38,090 nt of DNA from Dorea sp. (GTDB taxonomy: Bacteria; Bacillota; Clostridia; Lachnospirales; Lachnospiraceae): the NCBI GenBank assembly GCA_022769185.1, contig JALEKG010000029.1, positions 78,113 through 116,202 of the forward strand, read 5' to 3'. Each line of letters opens with the position of its first letter. Within the stretch, counting starts at the first letter, position 1. The notes under the pieces were generated by a model. The model had not been told where the DNA came from, made no database searches, and worked only from the letters and a program-made list of their open reading frames with translations. Position numbers and translations under genes: made by a program. Below are positions 7,860 through 15,777 of the stretch, piece after piece.

Positions 7860-8238
7860 GTCTGCAGAGAATTTTTTCAAATATGAGACCAGCTCCAAAC
7901 CAAAGGGGAGCATAGTCAAGGCGAATTAAACCGTTAATATTCAGTGGAGAATTACTGTAATCCCATGGACATGCTTTTAATCTGCGCAGAGCTGATCCGG
8001 TGAGATATTCACCGAGAAAAATACAGCAGGTATAGATGCCTCCCCGAATCATCAGATTTTTGCCTTTCAGCTTTGTACAGACTGGAGTGAGTAAACTGAC
8101 CATTCCGTAGATCGGAAACATCCAGATTGATGTATTCCCGGTCAGAGTACGGTCTTTTTTCTGGAAAGAACAAAGACCGGTATATAAAATTTCCATACAC
8201 CATCCTGTTGCTCCACATGCTAAAAAATTGTGTTTCAT
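7855..8238 (-). CDS. CmpB-type (ABC_trans_CmpB family) membrane protein
   Basis: A 127-residue membrane protein. It shows the layout of the putative ABC-transporter type IV / CmpB family: an N-terminal GWCMEILYTG, WMFPIYGMVSLLTPV, a helix ending GEYLTGSALRRL, and the diagnostic WDYSNSPLNINGLIRLDYAPLWFGAGLIFEKI. About four hydrophobic segments are visible. No transport activity has been clearly assigned to this family. The start (ATG 8236-8238) matches the family N-terminus but has no obvious Shine-Dalgarno site. Its last codons overlap the -35 of the downstream nitroreductase promoter. It is divergent from pheA. Confidence 0.75.
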   Translation of the reverse strand: MKHNFLACGATGWCMEILYTGLCSFQKKDRTLTGNTSIWMFPIYGMVSLLTPVCTKLKGKNLMIRGGIYTCCIFLGEYLTGSALRRLKACPWDYSNSPLNINGLIRLDYAPLWFGAGLIFEKILCRH

Positions 8239-8262
8239 AGGGATAAGTATGTGAAAGTATGG

Positions 8263-8295
8263 TGGATTTTATACGAAAAATGTATTATAATACAA
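8263..8295. promoter_or_regulatory. Divergent promoter region, pheA (+) and CmpB-like gene (-)
   Basis: Plus strand: TGGATT (8263-8268), 17-bp spacer, TATAAT (8286-8291), then a short leader to pheA with AAAGGAG. Minus strand: TTGTAT (8290-8295), 16-bp spacer, TATAAA (8268-8273). The pheA -10 lies inside a perfect 14-bp palindrome, TGTATTATAATACA (8281-8294). The pheA -10 is strong; the minus-strand promoter is tentative. Confidence 0.5.
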
Positions 8296-8333
8296 TTTAG
8301 TCTGCAAAAGATAGTGATAAAGGAGAATGTTAC

Positions 8334-9464
8334 ATGGCATCATTAGAGGAATTGAGAACACAGTTAAGTGATGTAGACGATCAGATCGTAAAGCTTTATG
8401 AAGAACGGATGCAGATCTGTGAAGATCTTGGAAAATGTAAGATCCAGAATGGCTTTAAGACCTTTGACCGGCAGAAAGAGAAGAATAAGATTGCGGAAGT
8501 AACCGGCAAGGTTTCCTCTGAATTTAATAAAAAAGGAATCGGGGAAGTGTATCAGCAACTTATGGCAATCAGCAGAAAGCTTCAGTATCAGCAGCTGGTA
8601 GAAGCAGGAGCTCTTGGAAGGCTTCCTTTTATTGCGATTGATTCACTGGATAGAGAGTCGGCAAGAATCGTTTATCAGGGAACGGAAGGGGCATATAGCC
8701 AGGCGGCTATGGAGCATTATTTTGGAAAAGGCTGCAATAATTATCATGTTCATACATTCCGCGAGGCCATGGAAGCAATTGAAGAAGGAGCGGCAGATTA
8801 TGCGGTCCTTCCAATTGAGAATTCTACTGCAGGTGCGGTTAATGAAGTATATGATCTGCTGGTGGAATTTGAGAATTATATTGTCGGGGAGACGATTATC
8901 CCGATTAAAAATACATTATCTGGCCTGCCTGGTACCGATATCTCTGAAATTGAAAGAGTTTATTCGAAAGCGGAGGCTTTGATGCAGGCATCCAGATTTC
9001 TGGGAGAACATGCGGACTGGCAGCAAATCAGTGTGGCGAATACTGCGCTTGCCGCGAAGAAGATCCTGGAAGATCAGGATAAGAGACATGCAGCTGTCTG
9101 CAGTGCATATGCAGCATCTGTATATGGCCTTTCTGTGTTAACAGAAGATATTAATGATGAAAAGAATAATTCTACCAGATTCATTGTGATCACGAATCAG
9201 AAGGTTTTCTTAAAGAATGCCAGAAAGATCAGCATTTGTTTTGAAATTCCACATGAAGGATGTTCACTGTATCAGTTGCTGTCACATTTTGTATATAATG
9301 ATCTGAATATGACTAAGATTGAGTCCAGACCGATGGAAGGAAAGAGCTGGGAATATCGTTTCTTTATAGATTTTGATGGGAATCTGGCGGATCCTGGAGT
9401 CAAAAATGCAATCCGGGGATTACGTGAAGAAAGCCGTAATTTAAGAATTCTTGGAAATTACTAG
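8334..9464 (+). CDS. pheA: Bifunctional chorismate mutase / prephenate dehydratase (P-protein)
   Basis: A 376-residue enzyme making phenylpyruvate from chorismate for phenylalanine synthesis. Residues 1 to about 85 are an AroQ-type chorismate mutase (LEELRTQLSDVDDQIVKLYEERMQI, then TFDRQKEKNKI). Residues about 110-290 are prephenate dehydratase, with VYQGTEGAYSQAA, LPIENSTAGAVNEVYDLL and the catalytic NSTRF motif. A C-terminal ACT domain carries the phenylalanine-binding ESRP motif (KIESRPMEGKSWEYRFFIDF), so feedback inhibition by phenylalanine is expected. AAAGGAG precedes ATG 8334. The leader is only about 35 nt, so there is no room for a T-box. A DUF815 ATPase follows 15 nt downstream. Confidence 0.95.
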   Translation: MASLEELRTQLSDVDDQIVKLYEERMQICEDLGKCKIQNGFKTFDRQKEKNKIAEVTGKVSSEFNKKGIGEVYQQLMAISRKLQYQQLVEAGALGRLPFIAIDSLDRESARIVYQGTEGAYSQAAMEHYFGKGCNNYHVHTFREAMEAIEEGAADYAVLPIENSTAGAVNEVYDLLVEFENYIVGETIIPIKNTLSGLPGTDISEIERVYSKAEALMQASRFLGEHADWQQISVANTALAAKKILEDQDKRHAAVCSAYAASVYGLSVLTEDINDEKNNSTRFIVITNQKVFLKNARKISICFEIPHEGCSLYQLLSHFVYNDLNMTKIESRPMEGKSWEYRFFIDFDGNLADPGVKNAIRGLREESRNLRILGNY

Positions 9465-9479
9465 AAGGAAGAGAGAAAA

Positions 9480-10769
9480 ATGAGAACAAATGAATTGATA
9501 TTGTATAAACATATGGAAGATGGTCAGATTCTTCAGGATATGACCTTTTTGATGGAAAATTATGATAATGATTATTACAATATGGAGGATATGAAGGGGC
9601 TTCTGTTTGATGCGGTCAATGAACTGCTTGAGATTGCAGTAAGCCATGGATTTGAAGGGGACCTGTGGCATAATTACCTGACATATCTGATGGCAAGTCA
9701 CGAAAATGCCTACAGTACCTCCTGTGAGATTGTAGGACCGGTGGAAGGAAGTATTAATCAGGTAGCACTTCATGATTTTGAGATATTTAAAGAATTGTTT
9801 GATTATGATTTTTCTGCCATGGAAGAGAAGATGGGAGTAGACTGTCTATCCATGCTTCATGATTATCAGGGAACCAGCGGACACGGGAAAGTATTTAATC
9901 AGAGAATCCGTGACAGGATCTGTGGCCTGAGCAGGAGCCTTGCAGAATCCGGATCAGCAGAAACATTTAAAGATACAATGACCCAGTTTTATAAAGAATT
10001 TGGAGTTGGCAAATTAGGACTTCATAAAGCATTTCGTGTGGAACATTTGGAAGACGGAGCTGAGATTATTCCGATTACCAAGATTGCACATGTGAAGTTG
10101 GATGATCTGGTAGGGTATGAGAATGCGAAAAAGAAGCTGATTGATAATACAGAAGCGTTTGTAAAAGGCAGAAAGGCAAATAACTGTCTTCTGTTTGGAG
10201 ATGCAGGAACTGGGAAATCTTCTTCCATCAAAGCAATTTTGAATCAGTATTATGATCAGGGGCTTCGTATGATAGAAGTATACAAGCATCAGTTTCAGGA
10301 TCTCAATGATGTAATTGCACAGATTAAGAACCGAAATTATAAATTTATTATTTATATGGATGACCTTTCCTTTGAAGAATTTGAAATTGAATATAAATAT
10401 CTGAAGGCAGTGATTGAGGGCGGTCTGGAGCGGAAGCCGGATAATGTTCTTATCTATGCTACTTCCAACAGAAGACATCTGATCCGAGAGACTTTCAGAG
10501 ATAAAGAAGACAGAGATGAAGAACTTCATACGAATGATACCGTTCAGGAAAAACTGTCGCTGGTTGCGAGATTTGGCGTGACAATTTATTTTGGAAAACC
10601 GGATAAGAAGGAGTTCCAGGAAATTGTACGTCAGCTGGCCAAGAAAAACAAGATTGAAATGCCAGAAGACGAATTACTTCTGGAGGCAAATAAATGGGAA
10701 TTAAGCCATGGAGGATTGTCAGGAAGAACTGCACAACAGTTTATTGATTATTTGGCCGGAACAAGATAA
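9480..10769 (+). CDS. DUF815-family AAA+ ATPase
   Basis: A 429-residue protein. A helical N-terminal region of about 200 residues precedes a P-loop ATPase core. Walker A is GDAGTGKS at 240-247 and Walker B is FIIYMDDLSFE at 289-299. A sensor-1-like YATSNRRHLI follows, then DTVQEKLSLVARFGVTIYFGKPDKKEF and a C-terminal GGLSGRTAQQFIDYL sensor-2 region. These features match the DUF815 family, whose role is undefined. No partner protease or helicase is adjacent. It lies 15 nt after pheA with an AAGGAAGAG site and 29 nt before the MATE gene, so the three may be co-transcribed. A chaperone or remodelling role is only a guess from the AAA+ fold. Confidence 0.85.
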   Translation: MRTNELILYKHMEDGQILQDMTFLMENYDNDYYNMEDMKGLLFDAVNELLEIAVSHGFEGDLWHNYLTYLMASHENAYSTSCEIVGPVEGSINQVALHDFEIFKELFDYDFSAMEEKMGVDCLSMLHDYQGTSGHGKVFNQRIRDRICGLSRSLAESGSAETFKDTMTQFYKEFGVGKLGLHKAFRVEHLEDGAEIIPITKIAHVKLDDLVGYENAKKKLIDNTEAFVKGRKANNCLLFGDAGTGKSSSIKAILNQYYDQGLRMIEVYKHQFQDLNDVIAQIKNRNYKFIIYMDDLSFEEFEIEYKYLKAVIEGGLERKPDNVLIYATSNRRHLIRETFRDKEDRDEELHTNDTVQEKLSLVARFGVTIYFGKPDKKEFQEIVRQLAKKNKIEMPEDELLLEANKWELSHGGLSGRTAQQFIDYLAGTR

Positions 10770-10798
10770 TTTCTTCATGTTTGATTTGGGATTGTTTT

Positions 10799-12142
10799 AT
10801 GAAAAAAGATCTGACACAAGGAAATGTGACAAAGTCGATACTACTGTTTGCAGCCCCCATGATCTTGGGGAATCTGCTGCAGCAGTGTTATAATATCGTA
10901 GATATGCTGATCGTAGGCAGGGCTCTGGGGGCTGGTGCATTGGCAGCGGTAGGTGCTGCGTATACGTTGATGACTTTTCTGACATCAGTTCTGATCGGTA
11001 TGTGTATGGGAAGTGGAACGGTATTCTCTTTTTACTTTGGAAAAGGGGATGACAGGAGGATGAAAGAGGGGATGACTGCCTCTTTTCTTTTTATCACTGC
11101 TGTTACGATTGCAATGAATATACTGGTTTTTGCGGCAATAGACCCAATTTTAAGATTGCTGAAGATTCCGGCAGATATTCATGAAATGATGCGGGAATAT
11201 GTCTGGATCATATTCTGGGGAATCTTTTTTATCTTTTTGTATAATTATTTTGCCTTTGCTTTAAGGGCTGTAGGTAATTCTGTTATTCCTCTATGGTTTC
11301 TCGGAATTTCGTCGGTTGCAAATATTGTATTGGATGTGGTATTTGTGATGGGAATACATATGGGAGTTGCCGGAGCTGCATGGGCAACGGTTTTATCACA
11401 GATTATTGCCGGAGCAGGTATTGGATTTTATACCTGGATCAAAGAACCATTGCTCAGGTTTCCAATGGGGGTGCGTTCCATTATGGAGAGCCGGAAGTCA
11501 TTACCTGAAATTGTACATTTCTCTCTGGCAGCAAGCATACAGCAGTCGGTTATGAATTTTGGAATTCTGATGATCCAGGGACTGGTAAACAGCTTCGGTA
11601 CTGCGGTTATGGCTGCATTTGCCGCAGCGGTAAAGATTGATTCTTTTGCATATATGCCTGCACAGGAATTTGCCAATGCGTTTTCTATCTTTATTTCTCA
11701 AAATCGTGGCGCAGGAAAGCAAGACAGAGTAGATCAAGGAGTACGGTCATCTGTGAAAATGTCTATGTTGTTCTGTATTGTGGTTTCTGTATTTGTAGTA
11801 CTTATGGCAAAATATTTTATGATGATATTTATACAGCCAACGGAGACGGAAATTATTCAGATTGGGATAGGGTATCTGCGGATGGAAGGAACATTTTATT
11901 GTGGAATCGGACTTTTATTTTTATGGTATGGATATTATCGTGCGATTGGGAAACCTGAGATGTCCGTAGTGCTGACTGTCATTTCGCTCGGAACAAGAGT
12001 TTTGCTTGCATATACACTGGCTCCAGTGGAGGGGATTGGCGTATATGGAATTTGGTGGGCGATTCCGATTGGATGGTTCCTGGCAGATGTGACCGGATAT
12101 GTATATATGATGAAAAATAGAAAGAAAGCCAAAGGGCGCTAA
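10799..12142 (+). CDS. MATE-family multidrug/metabolite efflux transporter
   Basis: A polytopic membrane protein of about 447 residues. It opens DLTQGNVTKSILLFAAPMILGNLLQQCYNIVDMLIVGRALGAGALAAVGAAYTL in meaning of motif order: LTQGN, APMILGNLLQQCYN, VDMLIVGRALG. This is typical of the NorM/DinF MATE superfamily, which exports cationic drugs or metabolites with Na+ or H+ antiport. About twelve hydrophobic helices occur in two homologous halves; the second begins IVHFSLAASIQQSVMNFG. ATG 10799 is preferred over an in-frame TTG at 10781 because MKKDLTQGN is the usual MATE N-terminus, though the ribosome binding site (TTTGGGA) is weak. The 3' end overlaps a terminator hairpin shared with the converging rqcH gene. 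Confidence 0.9.
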   Translation: MKKDLTQGNVTKSILLFAAPMILGNLLQQCYNIVDMLIVGRALGAGALAAVGAAYTLMTFLTSVLIGMCMGSGTVFSFYFGKGDDRRMKEGMTASFLFITAVTIAMNILVFAAIDPILRLLKIPADIHEMMREYVWIIFWGIFFIFLYNYFAFALRAVGNSVIPLWFLGISSVANIVLDVVFVMGIHMGVAGAAWATVLSQIIAGAGIGFYTWIKEPLLRFPMGVRSIMESRKSLPEIVHFSLAASIQQSVMNFGILMIQGLVNSFGTAVMAAFAAAVKIDSFAYMPAQEFANAFSIFISQNRGAGKQDRVDQGVRSSVKMSMLFCIVVSVFVVLMAKYFMMIFIQPTETEIIQIGIGYLRMEGTFYCGIGLLFLWYGYYRAIGKPEMSVVLTVISLGTRVLLAYTLAPVEGIGVYGIWWAIPIGWFLADVTGYVYMMKNRKKAKGR

Positions 12143-12167
12143 GAAAAGATGCCTCTGGCTTTCTTTT
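12121..12167. terminator. Bidirectional terminator between the MATE gene and rqcH
   Basis: Arms AAAGAAAGCCA (12121-12131) and TGGCTTTCTTT (12156-12166) form an 11-bp stem. TTTTATTTTA follows on the plus strand and CTATTTTTC on the minus strand. The left arm lies inside the last codons of the MATE gene. Confidence 0.7.
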
Positions 12168-12170
12168 ATT

Positions 12171-13910
12171 TTATTCTTCTACAGTCTGTATACCGGAAAT
12201 ATCAGAATCAATCATTAAGGAATAATTAGTATAGTATACAACAAATCCTGGCTTGGCTCCGTTTGGCTTTTTCACATGTTTTTTTTCGATATAGTCTATT
12301 TCAACTTTATCGCTGCCGCGATTTCTGGAATAATATGCGGCAAGTCTTCCTGCTTCTTCAAAGGTACGGTCCGGAAGTTCATTCCCATTGGTCTTTACGA
12401 TAACATGTGAACCGGGCGCTCCCTTGGCATGAAACCACCAGTCATTCCCATTCGCAAATGAAAAAGTAAGTTCATCATTTTGCAGATTATTTTTGCCTAC
12501 ATACATATGATATCCATCACTGGAAATATAGTGAAGTGGTTTGCTGGTGATCTTTACTTTCTTTTTCGTGTTTTTTCTGCGGATATAACCACTCTGAATC
12601 AGTTCTTCTTTAATCTGGGCAAGGTCTGGTTCGGTCATTGCGATATCAAGAGAACTACTGATACTTTCCAAATACTGAATATCATCTTGAGTTTCCTGGA
12701 TCAGTCCGTTCAGCGCCTCGAAAGTCCGTTTTTGCTTGTTGTATCTGGCAAAGTATTTTTGAGAATTTTCCTGTGGAGTCAGCGTTGGATCCAAAGGTAT
12801 GGAAATATTCTGATTGGTATAGTAATTCAATGCGGTCAGTTCTTTCGAACCAGGTGCAAGATCATATCCATACGCATTGATCAATTCGCCGTATACTTTA
12901 TATTTTTCACGATTTTCTGTATCTTTCAGTTGTTTGCACTGAAGGTCATATTTTTTGCGGTTACGTTCCAGAGATGTTTGGACCACATGGCGCAGATCTG
13001 AACTTTTCTGACGAATCCGGGTCAATGTATTACGTGTGGAATAATAGCAATCTAGTACCTGTGAGATAGAAGAATAGTCCTTTCTGCTGAGATCGTTAAA
13101 ATGTGAGAGTGGAAGTGCGCTGAATTCTTTAGGCGCATTTCCGTCATAATAGATAACTGGTTCAAATTTTTCTGAACGAACCTGTTCCATATAATAGTGA
13201 AACTGCCGGTACAGATGAATCAGCATATCCTTCGATAAATCTTTGGCGGAGAAGAAAGAATCAATCCCTGAAAGATAACATATTTCTTCCGCGACTACAG
13301 GGCTAATCCCCGTGAAACTAGTGTAAATTGCTTTAGAAAGAGGCATTGGTCTGGATGACAGCATCTGAGAGAATGTATCTTCATTTGTTGACAGTGGATC
13401 CAGTTTCTCCATAGTATCTGGAATAAAATATTCCCGGCCTGGGAGAACCTCCCGAACGGAACTCATCTGGGCAGAAACATGTTTGATACTGTCAATGATC
13501 ATGCCATGATTATCACAGAAGATAATATTACTGTGTTTTCCCATGATTTCAATAATCAGTTTTTTCTGGCATAAATCACCCATTTCATCTAAGTGTTCAA
13601 TATCAAGATGAATAATACGCTCCAGCTTTGGCTGGGAAACATTGATAATTCGTCCGTTACCGATGTGTTTGCGAAGCAGCATACAGAAATTAGGTGCTGT
13701 CATGGGACTTGGTTTATTATCAGTCGTCAGATATATCAGAGGAAGAGAGGCGCTGGCTGAAATATAGAGCCTTCGCAGTCCTTCCGGAGTTTTGATTGTG
13801 AGCAGAAGTTCATCCGCTTCAGGTTGTGCGATTTTTGCAATCCGTCCGCCGGTAAGGTTCTGTTTCAATTCCTGAACCAGAGCAGCAACGGTTATTCCGT
13901 CAAAAGCCAT
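12171..13910 (-). CDS. rqcH: RqcH / NFACT-family ribosome quality control protein
   Basis: A 579-residue NFACT protein, the bacterial Rqc2/NEMF homologue. It binds stalled 50S subunits and recruits tRNA-Ala to add C-terminal alanine tails; older annotations call it fibronectin-binding protein FbpA. NFACT-N spans residue 1 to about 165 (MAFDGITVAALVQEL; TAPNFCMLLRKHIGNGRI). A helix-hairpin-helix and coiled-coil region follows (SSDLRHVVQTSLERNRKKYDLQ). The NFACT-R domain has the signature NDWWFHAKGAPGSHVIVKTNG. The start is ATG 13908-13910 behind AGGAAAGGA; the longer reading to 13973 runs into the structured leader and is rejected. Positions 97-98 are Glu-Arg, where the tRNA-contacting pair of Bacillus subtilis RqcH is Asp-Arg (from memory). 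Confidence 0.93.
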   Translation of the reverse strand: MAFDGITVAALVQELKQNLTGGRIAKIAQPEADELLLTIKTPEGLRRLYISASASLPLIYLTTDNKPSPMTAPNFCMLLRKHIGNGRIINVSQPKLERIIHLDIEHLDEMGDLCQKKLIIEIMGKHSNIIFCDNHGMIIDSIKHVSAQMSSVREVLPGREYFIPDTMEKLDPLSTNEDTFSQMLSSRPMPLSKAIYTSFTGISPVVAEEICYLSGIDSFFSAKDLSKDMLIHLYRQFHYYMEQVRSEKFEPVIYYDGNAPKEFSALPLSHFNDLSRKDYSSISQVLDCYYSTRNTLTRIRQKSSDLRHVVQTSLERNRKKYDLQCKQLKDTENREKYKVYGELINAYGYDLAPGSKELTALNYYTNQNISIPLDPTLTPQENSQKYFARYNKQKRTFEALNGLIQETQDDIQYLESISSSLDIAMTEPDLAQIKEELIQSGYIRRKNTKKKVKITSKPLHYISSDGYHMYVGKNNLQNDELTFSFANGNDWWFHAKGAPGSHVIVKTNGNELPDRTFEEAGRLAAYYSRNRGSDKVEIDYIEKKHVKKPNGAKPGFVVYYTNYSLMIDSDISGIQTVEE

Positions 13911-13938
13911 AGTTGATGTTCCTTTCCTGGATATTCTT

Positions 13939-14109
13939 AACAGTTCAGCCGGATGATGCCGCGCCATTCGCAAAAGTGCACCTGAAGGTGCATACTCGCT
14001 GCGTTGCAGCTCCTTTTGCTCATAATCGGGCGCTCCGTCCGTAATTTAGATTGTGTGCTCGTTCATGCGAGCATGACTCGCCCGCAATCTAAATTACGGC
14101 TGAACTGTT
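13939..14109 (-). ncRNA. Structured leader RNA (or palindromic repeat element) upstream of rqcH
   Basis: The predicted rqcH transcript starts near 14106, so this segment would be nearly all of its leader. The ends pair perfectly over 13 bp: CGGCTGAACTGTT (14097-14109) with AACAGTTCAGCCG (13939-13951). A 15-bp perfect inner stem joins 14039-14053 and 14085-14099, capped by TGCTCG/CGAGCA (14055-14072). A second arm closes with GCGCC (13961-13965)/GGCGC (14029-14033) and CAAAAG (13971-13976)/CTTTTG (14013-14018). It carries hairpins TGCACC/GGTGCA (13977-13992) and GCTGC/GCAGC (13998-14010). The result resembles a three-way junction just before the rqcH ribosome binding site. It matches no riboswitch family I recognise and could instead be a dispersed repeat. 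Confidence 0.6.
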
Positions 14110-14112
14110 TCT

Positions 14113-14141
14113 AGTATATCACAGTTGACGGGATATGCCAA
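14113..14141 (-). promoter_or_regulatory. Promoter of rqcH
   Basis: On the minus strand, TTGGCA (14136-14141), a 17-bp spacer and TATACT (14113-14118). The predicted start near 14106 falls at the outer arm of the structured leader. Confidence 0.65.
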
Positions 14142-14153
14142 ATGACTTATAAT
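14125..14153 (+). promoter_or_regulatory. Promoter of the yicC operon
   Basis: TTGACG (14125-14130), a 17-bp spacer and a consensus TATAAT (14148-14153). The start is predicted near 14160, leaving a leader of about 75 nt with a T-rich stretch (14211-14219) before the yicC ribosome binding site. It overlaps the divergent rqcH promoter. Confidence 0.75.
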
Positions 14154-14234
14154 AATACTGGCTTTTAGTATCGATGAAAGAATGGATGCTGCAGGCCGGT
14201 CTATAATTATATTTTTTTAGAAGAGGTTCATATC

Positions 14235-15116
14235 ATGATAAAAAGTATGACAGGTTTTGGACGCTGCGAGATAGTTGATGGGGATCGTAAATTTACGGTT
14301 GAGATGAAGGGTGTGAATCACCGTTATCTGGATGCCAATATTCGCATGCCGAAGAAACTGAATTTTTTTGAAAGTGCAATCCGTAACCTGTTAAAGCAAA
14401 GTGTTCACCGTGGAAAAGTGGATATTTTTATTACTTATGAAGACATGTCGGAAAGTCAGGTGTCTTTGAAATATAATGAGGTTCTTGCGGGAGAATATCT
14501 TTCTTATTTGAAAAAGATTGAAGAAAAGTTTTCTTTGGAAAATGATATCAGGGTTTCTACTTTGTCCCGTTATCCGGAAGTTCTTACAATGGAGGAGCAG
14601 CCTATTGATGAAGAAGAACTCTGGAATGGTCTCAAAAAAGCCCTGGATGGAGCGATCAGGCAGTTTGTGGAGACCCGTACTATTGAGGGCGAGAATCTGA
14701 AAAATGATCTGGTTAGCAAGCTGGATGGTATGCTGAAGCTGGTGGAATTCATTGAGGAGCGTTCGCCGCAGATTGTGGCAGAGTATCGTGCAAAGCTGGA
14801 AGATAAAGTGAAAGAACTTCTGGAGGATACACAGATTGATGAAAACAGAATTGCCGCGGAAGTAGTAATATTTGCGGATAAGATCTGTACAGATGAAGAA
14901 GTGGTAAGATTAAAGAGCCACATTGTACATATGAAAGAGACGCTGTTGTCTGATGAAAGTGGAATAGGACGCAAACTTGACTTTATTGCACAGGAAATGA
15001 ATCGTGAGGCAAATACGATTCTGTCAAAGGCAAATGATCTGGAAGTTTCCAATAATGGAATTGAACTGAAAACAGAGATTGAGAAGGTTAGAGAGCAGAT
15101 TCAGAATATTGAGTAA
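14235..15116 (+). CDS. yicC: YicC/YloC-family endoribonuclease
   Basis: A 293-residue protein with the hallmark N-terminus MIKSMTGFGR and VEMKGVNHRYLDANIRMP, and the hallmark C-terminus GRKLDFIAQEMNREANTILSKANDLEVSNNGIELKTEIEKVREQIQN split across several motifs (DFIAQEMNREANT; EIEKVREQIQNIE). YicC proteins are now described as endoribonucleases that can cleave small RNAs; Bacillus YloC is the homologue. A long helical middle (about 85-215) is typical. AGAAGAGGTT precedes ATG 14235. It is the first gene of the yicC-gmk-rpoZ group and diverges from rqcH. The small remA (DUF370) gene often found between yicC and gmk in Firmicutes is absent here. Confidence 0.92.
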   Translation: MIKSMTGFGRCEIVDGDRKFTVEMKGVNHRYLDANIRMPKKLNFFESAIRNLLKQSVHRGKVDIFITYEDMSESQVSLKYNEVLAGEYLSYLKKIEEKFSLENDIRVSTLSRYPEVLTMEEQPIDEEELWNGLKKALDGAIRQFVETRTIEGENLKNDLVSKLDGMLKLVEFIEERSPQIVAEYRAKLEDKVKELLEDTQIDENRIAAEVVIFADKICTDEEVVRLKSHIVHMKETLLSDESGIGRKLDFIAQEMNREANTILSKANDLEVSNNGIELKTEIEKVREQIQNIE

Positions 15117-15153
15117 AGATAGAGAAGAGTAAACAGGATGTGAGGGAATCATC

Positions 15154-15774
15154 ATGAATGACAGAGGTATACTGATTGTGGTGTCTGGTTTCTCTGGCGC
15201 AGGGAAAGGAACCATCATGAAGGAATTGATGAAGAAGTATGATAATTATGCCTTATCTATTTCGGCGACAACCAGAAATCCACGTCCGGGAGAAGAAGAT
15301 GGACGTGAATATTTTTTCAAAACAGTGGAAGAATTTGAAAAAATGATTGCGAAAGATGAATTGATAGAGTATGCTAAGTACGTGGATAATTATTATGGAA
15401 CACCGCGTGCATATGTGGAAGAGCAGTTAAAAAACGGGAAAGATGTGATCCTGGAGATTGAAATCCAGGGGGCTCTGAAGGTAAGGGAGAAGTTCCCGGA
15501 AACGCTGCTTTTGTTTGTGACACCTCCAAGCGCAAAGGAATTGAAAAGCCGTCTTGTAAATCGTGGAACAGAGACAATGGATGTTATAGAGTTCCGTATG
15601 AATCGTGCCAAGGAAGAAGCTCTTGGAATGGATCAATATGATTATCTGATCGTGAATGATGATCTTCATACATGTGTAGAAGAGATGCATCAGATCATTC
15701 AGGGAGAACATAGAAGAAGTTTTCGTAACAGTGCATTTATAGAGCAGATGAAAGAAGAGTTGAAAGGAGAATAG
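15154..15774 (+). CDS. gmk: Guanylate kinase
   Basis: A 206-residue guanylate kinase converting GMP to GDP with ATP, feeding GTP, dGTP and (p)ppGpp pools. The P-loop is GFSGAGKG at residues 12-19. The GMP-binding region has SATTRNPRPGEEDGREYFF and the EYAKYVDNYYGTP motif, followed by DVILEIEIQGALKVREKFP and the lid segment SRLVNRGTE. Length and motifs are standard. The start is ATG 15154 after TGTGAGGGA, 37 nt after yicC; rpoZ starts 3 nt after the stop. The arrangement couples a nucleotide enzyme with the omega subunit of RNA polymerase, as in many bacteria. Confidence 0.96.
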   Translation: MNDRGILIVVSGFSGAGKGTIMKELMKKYDNYALSISATTRNPRPGEEDGREYFFKTVEEFEKMIAKDELIEYAKYVDNYYGTPRAYVEEQLKNGKDVILEIEIQGALKVREKFPETLLLFVTPPSAKELKSRLVNRGTETMDVIEFRMNRAKEEALGMDQYDYLIVNDDLHTCVEEMHQIIQGEHRRSFRNSAFIEQMKEELKGE

Positions 15775-15777
15775 TGT

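Noticed and set aside
8292-8333. T-box or attenuator upstream of pheA
   Set aside because: The leader is about 35-40 nt with no stem-loop.
12480-13001. 173-codon plus-strand ORF
   Set aside because: It lies wholly antisense within rqcH, which has strong family motifs.
13911-13973. Upstream extension of rqcH
   Set aside because: The added residues come from the structured leader, and the family N-terminus MAFDG starts at 13910 behind a clear ribosome binding site.
14202-14207. Second TATAAT before yicC
   Set aside because: No -35 element at a proper distance.
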